In this document: one piece after another, positions 57,432 through 64,000 of the stretch
Layout: each line of letters starts with the position of its first letter
How positions within the stretch are numbered: position 1 is the stretch's first letter
Source of the DNA: Ignavibacteriales bacterium
GTDB lineage: Bacteria > Bacteroidota > Ignavibacteria > Ignavibacteriales > Ignavibacteriaceae
DNA length: 64,000 nt
Reading direction: 5' to 3'
Assembly: GCA_016709155.1 (NCBI GenBank)
Contig: JADJEI010000001.1
Span: 372,001 to 436,000, forward strand
Notes under the pieces: model-generated
Seen by the model: only the letters and a program-made list of their open reading frames with translations
Told to the model about the DNA's origin: nothing
Databases searched by the model: none
Position numbers and translations under genes: made by a program

Positions 57432-57700
57432 TGAATAGATTTCAATTCATTGCGAAGATTGGCAAATGTTTCTTGAATTCCTTTCGCCTCTTTATTCTTA
57501 TCACGAGTCATAGCAAGTAATCTAAGCATAGCCATAGTTTCTTGAGTTTTTTCATAAACTTTTATGTCTTGAACAATTACCTTTGCCTCACCGTTCTGGG
57601 TAATAACAAAAGTTTTTTGTTCTTTATTGATTTTCTCAATCAAATTAGCCGCATTGGCTTTCAGATAACTGATTGATTTTACTGATTCGCTTAATTTCAT
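57428..57700 (-). CDS. Phd/YefM family antitoxin
   Basis: 90 residues. SVKSISYLKANAANLIEKIN and KTFVITQNGEAKVIVQDIKV are the Phd/YefM DNA-binding core; the rest is helical. It forms a TA operon with the toxin at 57102-57431. Confidence 0.85.
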   Translation of the reverse strand: MKLSESVKSISYLKANAANLIEKINKEQKTFVITQNGEAKVIVQDIKVYEKTQETMAMLRLLAMTRDKNKEAKGIQETFANLRNELKSIQ

Positions 57701-57763
57701 ATCGTAGTCCTTTTTTAGACCAAATATAGTCTATAACATTATTTATATCAAACTAATTTTAGC

Positions 57764-57961
57764 CATATAACGAAGTGTTATCCCGACTTGTCGGGACAAG
57801 CTATTAAAACCCAACACAGCAATTATTTTTATTTATGGCAAAGCTATCATTAAGTGAAAAGAACTTTTTTGGCAATCCGTAACAACGGATTGAATAATAT
57901 TTTTATATCCCCCTGCCTGTCGCGTTTTGCGGGGACTTTGTACTTATTAAAGAGGTTAGGT
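57764..57961. repeat. Spacer D, attC-like repeat region
   Basis: Starts CATATAACGAAGTG, then the GTTATCCCGACTTGTCGGGA hairpin and TATTAAAACCCAACAC. Ends AGAGGTTAGGTG at 57951-57962, complementary to CACCTAAC-like R''. About 200 bases. Confidence 0.6.
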
Positions 57962-57967
57962 GTTGAC

Positions 57968-58635
57968 TTACATCCTTTTTTCAACACCATTTAAAAAAGC
58001 ATTTGAGACACGAAATATTTCTTCCGTGTAATCAATCATTATTTGTTTCTGTCTTGGTCGCCTACTTCGATTAGGTTGTGTAAAATCAACATCCATTTCG
58101 TGAGCAATTTGATTCCTTGCATAAAATATTTCTTCAAGTTTTTTAAGTCTGTTGAAATTTCATGAGTCGGTATATCAAAACTGGCGGCTACCTTTAATAG
58201 TTGTTCTTTCGATTGCAAACTAGCCGAACATATTGAATTAACTAAATCTTGAATAAGTATAATCTGCGGCTGTTGGGTTGCAAATAACTTTGATAAGAAT
58301 TTTAAGTCTAATTCATCAGTTTTTTTCAATCTCTTTTCTATGTATGATTCGAACATTTTTTGAGCTCCTTCATTCTTCTCGATAATAAGACCAAGCGAAT
58401 CTTTAACTAGTTGTTTAACCATTGAATCCAACCCGGATGAGGAAAATATTAACATTGCTCTAATTTGGTTTTGTTCAACATCTGTTGGAGCTCCTTTTGC
58501 ACCTCTAGTTGTTCGTATTGTTTCAAATGTATCCAAGAAAGAAGATGCCGCTTCGTGAGCACCACATAAAATATAATAGGATGATAGAAGATATTGGTTT
58601 GAAGGTTTTATAGGATAATGATTAAATCTGCTCAT
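57968..58635 (-). CDS. HEPN-domain protein (frameshifted)
   Basis: The first frame runs 58635 to 58039 (198 residues) and ends in a nonsense tail. Adding one base to the T-run at 58139-58144 restores a second frame with LKKLEEIFYARNQIAHEMDV and ends at TAA 57968, giving 222 residues. RNQIAH is an Rx4H motif of HEPN RNases. The N-terminal IRAMLIFSSSGLDSMVKQLV is also typical. Predicted RNA-cleaving or RNA-binding defence/stress protein, perhaps a toxin. Starts two bases after the stop of the next gene. Confidence 0.7.
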
Positions 58636-58637
58636 CG

Positions 58638-58952
58638 TTATATCTTTTTTATTTCGATATCTTTTGTATTTGGTGGTAATGGGTAATGACCAGCATACCC
58701 AGGATAACCAGGATAGCCGGGGTAACCAGGATAACCAGGATAACCAGGATATCCTCGATAAGGATGGAAAAATTGTTGGAATAACCTATTCTTATTATAA
58801 ATGGTGCCTAAATACTCACCTTCAGTATTAACTACATCATCGTCTCCCCAAGGTAACCAACCAATCCAATTGCCATTTGGATCAAAAACAAATTTGCCTT
58901 TTTTGAATGCTATCCATCCACCCGATGAATTATGTAAAAATTGTATATTCAT
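58638..58952 (-). CDS. Beta-flower-like protein with GYPGYP repeat tail
   Basis: 104 residues. The N-terminal 60 residues repeat a short strand pattern (GWIAFKKGKFVFDPNGNWIGW; GEYLGTIYNKNRLF) as in 4-fold beta-flower proteins. Then comes a PYRG(YPG)n run of about seven GYP units encoded by a 9-bp DNA repeat. It is coupled to the HEPN gene and may be its partner or antidote. Confidence 0.55.
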   Translation of the reverse strand: MNIQFLHNSSGGWIAFKKGKFVFDPNGNWIGWLPWGDDDVVNTEGEYLGTIYNKNRLFQQFFHPYRGYPGYPGYPGYPGYPGYPGYAGHYPLPPNTKDIEIKKI

Positions 58953-58979
58953 AAATTTATCTTATGCTTATTTCTTATG

Positions 58980-59277
58980 CAACCTAACGGCGTGTTATGT
59001 AAAAACACAACACCACCGTATAAATTATTTAAAGATTTCCATTTCATTTTTACTTTAGTAAAAATATTCATTTATTTTCAAAAACTTCTACACCCAAAAT
59101 GACGAATCTTTTACCATCAATAAATTGGGTTTACTCAAGATCAACCTTTTTGATATTATCAGGTTATCACTTTTTAATATTTTTTTGGTCCAATATGCAA
59201 ACATTATTTTTATAGAAAATATTTTCTCCTTAAATCCCTGTGTACTATTGACTCTTTCCTTTTTTAAGCGGTTATGC
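58980..59277. repeat. Spacer E, attC-like repeat region
   Basis: Starts CAACCTAACGGCGTGTTATG, contains TTTTACTTTAGTAAAA hairpin shared with spacer B and CTTCTACACCcAAAATGACGA. Ends GCGGTTATGCTAC, whose exact complement GTAGCATAAC lies at the other end of the same cassette (60560). Confidence 0.6.
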
Positions 59278-60459
59278 TACTTTCTCTTTTAATTTTTCGT
59301 CTTCAACTGTGATAGAAGGTTCCTTGAATATTTCTTCAAATGCATTCAAAAATTCTTTTGACTTTCTAAATTCTTTAAATAGTGGCCATTCCATATACTC
59401 GCTTTTTCCAATTCTACCACGACTTCCAATTACTCGCATAATCTGAGTGGCTTCAGTATAATTATCTAATATAACAGCTTCAGCCAATTTTAAGTTGTCA
59501 TTGCATATACTCCAATCTTCCGCTTTAATAATTTCCTTTGCCTTTTTATCTTCACCACTCCATTTATATGCTAAAGCTTTATTAACTATGAAGACACGAC
59601 GAACCATTTCATCTGAATATTTTTTTAATACATTTGTAGAGAATTCTAAAATAATTTTCGTTAGCTCATAATCTTCAGCATATAAAATATTATAACCTAT
59701 TTCAATTAATGTGTTATCCGCTTCCTCTAAATTATCAGGATGTAATTTGTGCCAAATAACTTGATTTAATTTTACTCCCATTTCTAACAAAATTTTATAG
59801 GCATTATTGAAGTAATCAATAGTTGCTTTCAATTCGTCGCCAACCTTAAACTTCTTTTCAAAAGTTACCAAATTGCTTGAGCAAACTGATAAATATTGGC
59901 TTGATACCACACCGTTAGAATGAGTGTATAAATTTCTTCTTTCAGTTAATTCAATGAAGCTAGGCCAGATATCGAGTTCCTTTTTTAACGGAATCCCCAG
60001 TTTATTTTCTAACCATTTAATTTGATCTGAGTGACTAGTTCTTAAAACTGATTCAACTTCTTTTTCAATTATAAAATCTTTAGCATCATTGATAGTATTA
60101 AATTCCAAAATTTTATTGAATGGGATATTCTTATCAGTGGAGTTTAATATTTCAGACTTATTTTCCAGCATTACCTTTATTAATTGACCAAGGAATGAGT
60201 CATAAATACTAACTAGCGATGTAATTGAGCTTTGTAAAATTGTTTTTTCGGCTAATTCGGCTTTTTGTTTACTTTCAATTAATTTCACGAACTCGCGATA
60301 GTTTTCAATATCAATTTGAAAAGATTTCTTTTTGTCTTTATTTGATTTATGTGGTTTGGTTTTTGTTTTCAGAAATGTTTGAAGATTTTTTTCACATTTG
60401 TTGATATTACGGTTAACCACCTTCAAAACATCTGGGAATGCAATTTTCATACTTTCCAA
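59272..60459 (-). CDS. Large HEPN-like protein
   Basis: 395 residues, no signal or membrane segment. IELTERRNLYTHSNGVV contains RNLYTH, an Rx4H motif of HEPN domains, about residue 172. The N-terminal 100 residues are highly charged (KTKTKPHKSNKDKKK). The C-terminal 180 residues are helical, TPR-like (LEEADNTLIEIGYNILYAED). Could be an RNase-type effector or a structural HEPN protein. The TAA stop overlaps the cassette core. Confidence 0.55.
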   Translation of the reverse strand: MESMKIAFPDVLKVVNRNINKCEKNLQTFLKTKTKPHKSNKDKKKSFQIDIENYREFVKLIESKQKAELAEKTILQSSITSLVSIYDSFLGQLIKVMLENKSEILNSTDKNIPFNKILEFNTINDAKDFIIEKEVESVLRTSHSDQIKWLENKLGIPLKKELDIWPSFIELTERRNLYTHSNGVVSSQYLSVCSSNLVTFEKKFKVGDELKATIDYFNNAYKILLEMGVKLNQVIWHKLHPDNLEEADNTLIEIGYNILYAEDYELTKIILEFSTNVLKKYSDEMVRRVFIVNKALAYKWSGEDKKAKEIIKAEDWSICNDNLKLAEAVILDNYTEATQIMRVIGSRGRIGKSEYMEWPLFKEFRKSKEFLNAFEEIFKEPSITVEDEKLKEKVA

Positions 60460-60561
60460 ATGATTAAGAAATAAAAAAATAATTATTCTATACGGACTAA
60501 TTTTGGGTGGTTCAATTTTTTTTTCTTTTTTCTTTTCCCATTGATTACCTTTTAATGATGT

Positions 60562-60760
60562 AGCATAACGACTTTGTTGCTAAGCCGACGCCCAAAACAA
60601 CAATGCCAATTTTGTTAATTAAAATTTATGTTTATAAAAATATTTTACTATTGTACTCAATTGAATAAGTTAGCCGAAGCGGAGAACCTAAGATTAAAAT
60701 TTGAAAAATGCCGAGTGCGAAAACGCTGTCGCCTTGAGTCCACAATAATGGCGTTGCTAT
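60562..60760. repeat. Spacer F, attC-like repeat region
   Basis: Starts GTAGCATAACGACTTTGTTG (60560) and ends TGGCGTTGCTATAAAG. It differs from the other spacers inside (CCGACGCCCAAAACAACAAT), so it may be of separate origin. Confidence 0.5.
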
Positions 60761-60767
60761 AAAGTTT

Positions 60768-60950
60768 TTATTTAATGAACTGTTTTTCTTTTCTTGGTAA
60801 TGTAATGACTAAAGAATTAGCTAAAAATTTTTCAATAAAATTTACTGCTAAAATAACACATATAGTGTCATTACTTTTATTTAGGGCATTACACAAATGC
60901 TGTAAATTTTGTGATAATTCGGAAATTGTAAAAAATTCTTTTGGTTTCAT
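60768..60950 (-). CDS. Short ORF, probably a truncated gene at the cassette end
   Basis: 60 residues: MKPKEFFTISELSQNLQHLCNA split as TISELSQNLQHLCNAL and IEKFLANSLVITLP. Looks like the N-terminal part of a longer helical protein. It overlaps the previous gene by four bases and ends next to the cassette boundary. Confidence 0.4.
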   Translation of the reverse strand: MKPKEFFTISELSQNLQHLCNALNKSNDTICVILAVNFIEKFLANSLVITLPRKEKQFIK

Positions 60951-61504
60951 AAAGTTTTACTTATTGAAATATTCCATTTCTCAAATGGAAATTTTATTCC
61001 ACGTAAATATCCAAGTTTTCTTTTCAACAACTTGATACTAGGATTAACGTGGAATATTGCAAATAAATCTTGTTCACATACTGATAAATAATTTTTTCCA
61101 CAAGATTTACATATTTGCACTTTTGTTGTTATTTCGATAATGTCAGTAGAATATTTTATATAGTAAACTTTATACTCAAAATCGCTCCATATTCTTTTTC
61201 TATAACCAATAGTGAGATTGGAATCCGATATTTTTTCTTTACCACAAAGTGGGCAAATATTATTATTTACATTTTCCAAGACCGATTCCTTAAAATGTAT
61301 TTCATCTTCATAAGAGCAACCTAAAACCCACAAAAATCTAATAAAAAAATAAAGAGACAAGAAAAAAATAGAAAACTTAAGTATGGAAGTAGAAATATTC
61401 TCTGGATTTGATAATCCAGCCACGAGTAAAAGTAAAAATGGGCTAATTAAAACGAAAGCTAATATTTGATTATTGTTTAAATTCATATTCATATTTAAAA
61501 CCAT
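60947..61504 (-). CDS. Membrane protein with zinc-ribbon-like CxxC pairs
   Basis: 185 residues (or from the next Met, MNMNL). Two membrane segments near the N-terminus (ILAFVLISPFLLLLVAG; FSIFFLSLYFFIRFLWVLG), then ICPLCGKEK and ICKSCGKNY, two CxxC pairs likely binding Zn. Unknown family. First gene of cassette 7. Confidence 0.55.
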   Translation of the reverse strand: MVLNMNMNLNNNQILAFVLISPFLLLLVAGLSNPENISTSILKFSIFFLSLYFFIRFLWVLGCSYEDEIHFKESVLENVNNNICPLCGKEKISDSNLTIGYRKRIWSDFEYKVYYIKYSTDIIEITTKVQICKSCGKNYLSVCEQDLFAIFHVNPSIKLLKRKLGYLRGIKFPFEKWNISISKTL

Positions 61505-61745
61505 ATAACGGCGTGTTATCCCGATAGAATCGGGACAAGTTATTAAAACACAATGGCAATGCCACTGAATAAATTATTTTATTAACCCCGCCTTTAGCGG
61601 GGAAAGATTTCCATTTCATTTTTTTTAATCGTTACAAAGTTAAAAGAACGACAAATAAAATATTTACACAAACAAGCAAAATACTTTGGGCTTATACTTA
61701 CTCCTCAACTTCAAACATGAGTTCATTAGCACCGCTGGTTATATT
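61503..61745. repeat. Spacer G, attC-like repeat region
   Basis: Starts CATATAACGGCGTG then GTTATCCCGATAGAATCGGG, AACACAATGGCAATGCCAC and CCCGCctttaGCGGGG hairpin. Contains AAAAGAACGACAAAT and ends ACCGCTGGTTATATTGCG. Confidence 0.65.
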
Positions 61746-61751
61746 GCGTTT

Positions 61752-62123
61752 TTAATTTTTGTATTTAATAGCAATTGCTTTAATATATCTTTTATCTACT
61801 GATGTATATAATTTTCCAATTGGAACAATAACACTTCCTTCAGATTCTTCGCCTAAAATTATTATTGCATCTGCACCAATTTCTTTTGCTTTTTCTTTTA
61901 GTTTTAAAACGGCTTCTTCTTGATTACTGAAAATACCTTTTTTTACTTGAAGTGATAATTCACCAAGCTCAACAAAATCTTTTTCAACTAGTTTGTTTCT
62001 AAGAACTTCAACAGAATTACTGGGCGGAAAAGTATCTTCACTATATTTCATAAAATTTACACTTGGGGAACAAGCAGAAAGAAATATTGTTGATATCACT
62101 ATTAAATACAGAATTATTTTCAT
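61752..62123 (-). CDS. Small lipoprotein, unknown
   Basis: 123 residues, lipobox STIFLSAC (Cys18). Body includes KLKEKAKEIGADAIIILGEE and a C-terminal strand (YIKAIAIKY), like small DUF4156/YjfO-type envelope proteins with a GADA(I/V) motif. Its ATG overlaps the stop of the upstream gene (ATGA). Confidence 0.6.
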   Translation of the reverse strand: MKIILYLIVISTIFLSACSPSVNFMKYSEDTFPPSNSVEVLRNKLVEKDFVELGELSLQVKKGIFSNQEEAVLKLKEKAKEIGADAIIILGEESEGSVIVPIGKLYTSVDKRYIKAIAIKYKN

Positions 62124-62483
62124 TTTTCTTCCACTTCTATTATCTCTTTATTGAATACTTCTAAGGGTTCTGAATCAAGATATAAATATTCAGAAGCGTC
62201 AGGATATATTTTTTCTGAATCTTGTATTTTTTTGTCTCGATTCTATCTTCTCAGTAATATAATTTTTTGCAATTGTAAAAAGCGCAGACTCAAGTTCGTA
62301 ATTATTATGTTGAGCACGTAAACTTCCATCTTCTCTACCAGTAAGTCTAACTTCAATAGATTTTATATCAACATTTTTATCTATTGTTTTTGGTGTGTCC
62401 TTAACTAAGAGAGTAAAATTCATTTGGAAATAATCACCTAATGGAAGAATTTCCCGTTGGGTTAAAAACTTTAAGTATTTCAT
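62120..62483 (-). CDS. Unknown protein, frameshifted near the C-terminus
   Basis: First frame gives 94 residues (LPLGDYFQMNFTLLVKDTPK; KSIEVRLTGREDGSLRAQHN). Removing one base from the T-run 62227-62233 joins it to KIQDSEKIYPDASEYLYLDS, ending in VEEK at TGA 62120. Restored length 120 residues; that stop overlaps the ATG of the lipoprotein gene by four bases. No family recognised; beta-rich. Confidence 0.5.
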
Positions 62484-62504
62484 CTTTGCACCTCTTTTAT
62501 AGTA

Positions 62505-62514
62505 AGGAATATAA
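62505..62514. repeat. Outer core of the last cassette
   Basis: GGAATATAAC on +; complementary to GTTATATTGCG at the other cassette end (61738). It marks the right limit of the recognisable array; no GTTATCCCG module follows. Confidence 0.45.
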
Positions 62515-62843
62515 CTATTAAGTATTTTATCTCTAAATCAGCAAAAAAGAAAAAGAAGAGAGTTGTTAAAACTATCTGCTCTTTTACAGATAAAATAGTG
62601 TAATTAAAAACTCTCATTTTAGTTTTTACTAATTTGTTTAATTTCTTTCCTATTTTCCATTTTCACAAAAACATCCTCATTTGTTTGGTTTAACTTATTA
62701 ACTGCTTTCGCCAATGTCAAATAAATCTTAAAACTTTTTTAATTATTTTTTTTTAACAAGCGCGGCAAAATCCTCCTATTTAGAGTATTTAATATAGAGC
62801 CAAATAATTTTTCTTTAAATACAGAATGATTTTCACATACGCT
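62515..62843. other. Noncoding AT-rich region after the array
   Basis: No gene or clear motif seen. Nothing resembling an integrase gene or an attI site is visible. Confidence 0.4.
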
Positions 62844-62888
62844 CCTATTATACACCTATTGCTTACCTATTATACTCCTATTATACTC
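62844..62888. repeat. 11-bp tandem repeat, four units
   Basis: CCTATT starts at 62844, 62855, 62866 and 62877, exactly 11 bases apart; a full unit is CCTATTATACT. Confidence 0.65.
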
Positions 62889-62906
62889 TGGTCTTTGACT
62901 CCAAAT

Positions 62907-62940
62907 AAAAACCCCGCCTATTTATTGAGCGGGGTTATTA
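62907..62940 (-). terminator. Rho-independent terminator of the T9SS-substrate gene
   Basis: AACCCCGC pairs with GCGGGGTT (62910-62917 with 62929-62936); on the - strand it is followed by TTTTATTT. It lies about 30 bases after the stop at 62969. Confidence 0.8.
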
Positions 62941-62968
62941 AATAAACCAATCGAATATTATTGGAGAA

Positions 62969-64000
62969 TTATTTGATTAAGATCATCTTTCTTGTCTGAC
63001 TAAAACTACCAGCCTTAATTTGATAAAAATAAATTCCTGAAATTGATACATTGTTAACTGTAAATTGAACTTCGTATTTGCCTGGTTTTTCTTCATTAAC
63101 AAGTGCGGCAACTTCATTTCCCAAAACATCAAAGACTTTTAGTCAAAGTTTGCCAACTGCCAAAGCTCAGGGTGACAGTGCCAACTGATTTTTGTGCTTG
63201 GGTTAAATGGATTGGGGTAGTTCTGCTCAAGTGCAAATTCAGTCGGCAGAATATTTTCTGTTTTGTCATCAATTGTTGTAGCAATTTCATTAACTTCTCC
63301 GGGAGAACCGTGCCCAACTGAAGCTCCCCAATTCTCTGCACTTGAATTATCCAGCAAAGGGTTTTTTAAGGATAAAGTTGCGCCTGTTCCATCAGGAGCA
63401 GTTACCCAGGGGGATTGATCATCATAAGTAAGTGCATCAACCAACTCAGCATTGTTGTTGAACAAGCGAATGAGTTCGCCATCATTGTTCAGGCTAAAAG
63501 AAAAATTACCAAAATAATTTTCTACATCAGGAAAAAGTGTTTTGAATGCTGCGGTATCTTTACAAAGTATAACAAAGTCATTCGGTTGAATTAAAGTTCC
63601 ATTTGGTAAATAAAAAATATGAGCATCGTCATCATCTTTAAAAAACCAACCGCTTAAATCAATAGTAGAATTATTTGTGTTTGTAATTTCAACCCAATCT
63701 TCAGGATCAAAATCGGGTGCACTGTTATAATTTATTTCATTGATAACAATTGAGCCGGCAAGTGTTGTATCTGATTCAAATATTGCCGTAACATTTATAT
63801 CACCGGTTAACGTAATAACTGCAGTGGAAGAATCAGCGCCTGTCAAACCAGTCCATCCAATAAAATGAAAACCAGGTTCTGCTTCAGCCTTAAGTGTAAT
63901 TGGAACGTCTTTAAAATAAATTCCAGTCCATGGATAATTATCAACTTTTAATTTGTTTACCACAATCTTCCCCTGCCCTTGCGGTGTAATATTTAAGTTA
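62969..64000 (-). CDS. T9SS-sorted lamin-tail-domain (LTD) surface protein; partial, C-terminus disrupted
   Basis: The gene enters from beyond the right edge. Visible order: InlB/bacterial-repeat-like segment (FHFIGWTGLTGADSSTAVIT), LTD (VINEINYNSAPDFDPEDWVE; STIDLSGWFFKDDDDAHIFY), and a type A sorting signal FALEQNYPNPFNPSTKIS. At 63125-63185 the frame is lost: ORF ends at 63139. A second frame gives VFDVLGNEVAALVNEEKPGK, GIYFYQIKAGSFSQTRKMIL and stop 62969. Probably a secreted, surface-bound adhesin or nuclease-associated protein. The break may be real or an error. Confidence 0.8.

Noticed and set aside
1..64000. tRNA or rRNA genes
   Set aside because: No cloverleaf with GGTTCGAATCC-type arm or rRNA motif was recognised by eye; a tRNAscan run would settle it.

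Overview
The window looks like chromosomal DNA from a member of the Ignavibacteria (Bacteroidota/Chlorobiota supergroup). The evidence is an AT-rich genome, a type IX secretion system signature (a SprA-type translocon protein, a PorX-type response regulator, and a surface protein ending in an NPFNPSTKI-type sorting domain), and clear Shine-Dalgarno sequences ahead of many genes, which most Bacteroidetes lack. The lineage is an inference from gene content and motifs; no database was searched.

Layout. (1) 1-13.2 kb, all on +: a metal-resistance block. It holds a multicopper oxidase fused to a CopB-like barrel domain, DUF302, a Spy/CpxP-like metal-binding protein, a cytochrome c, an ArsR/SmtB repressor with a visible promoter and operator, a TolC-CusB-CusA type RND efflux set, a PII-like protein, a NicO/UreH-like membrane protein and a Zn/Cd/Pb-type P-ATPase. 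(2) 13.3-18.2 kb: a lipoprotein cupredoxin, a 21-bp tandem array, a LolA-like protein and a large BNR-repeat protein. (3) 18.2-21.3 kb (-): a divergent SNF2-like protein without a Walker A motif, and its small partner. (4) 21.6-28.5 kb: FeoA-FeoB-Fur iron uptake, an MBL-fold hydrolase, a PD40 propeller protein, a barrel protein (-), a low-molecular-weight phosphatase and a fructosamine-kinase-like protein. (5) 28.6-35.5 kb: tandem FKBP, M15 peptidase, CBM20-like esterase, M1 peptidase, ruvB and a membrane acyltransferase. (6) 35.7-36.3 kb: an unusual noncoding block of phased T/A tracts plus a two-armed 21-bp repeat array, downstream of dnaK. (7) 36.3-53.9 kb: dnaK, birA, coaX, panC, accD, a DUF1573 protein, tsaB, tsaE, porX, sprA and an M28 peptidase. 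(8) 53.9-62.5 kb: about eight mobile gene cassettes, all on -, carrying toxin-antitoxin pairs, HEPN proteins, an acetyltransferase and unknowns. They are separated by related noncoding repeat regions that behave like long integron attC sites. (9) 62.97 kb to the end: the 3' part of a T9SS-secreted lamin-tail-domain protein.

How they fit together: block 1 senses metal (ArsR), oxidises or binds copper in the envelope (oxidase, Met-rich and His-rich proteins, cytochrome) and exports cations from cytoplasm (P-ATPase) and periplasm (RND pump). FeoAB with Fur is a compact ferrous-iron module. PorX and SprA serve the secretion pathway that would export the LTD protein. The cassette array is the accessory part.

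A caution for all readers: about a dozen reading-frame breaks occur, mostly one-base changes in homopolymers, and they hit housekeeping genes (birA, panC, sprA) as well as accessory ones. Restoring one base each time gives proteins of normal family length, so sequencing or assembly error is more likely than gene decay. I annotate these genes at their full restored span.
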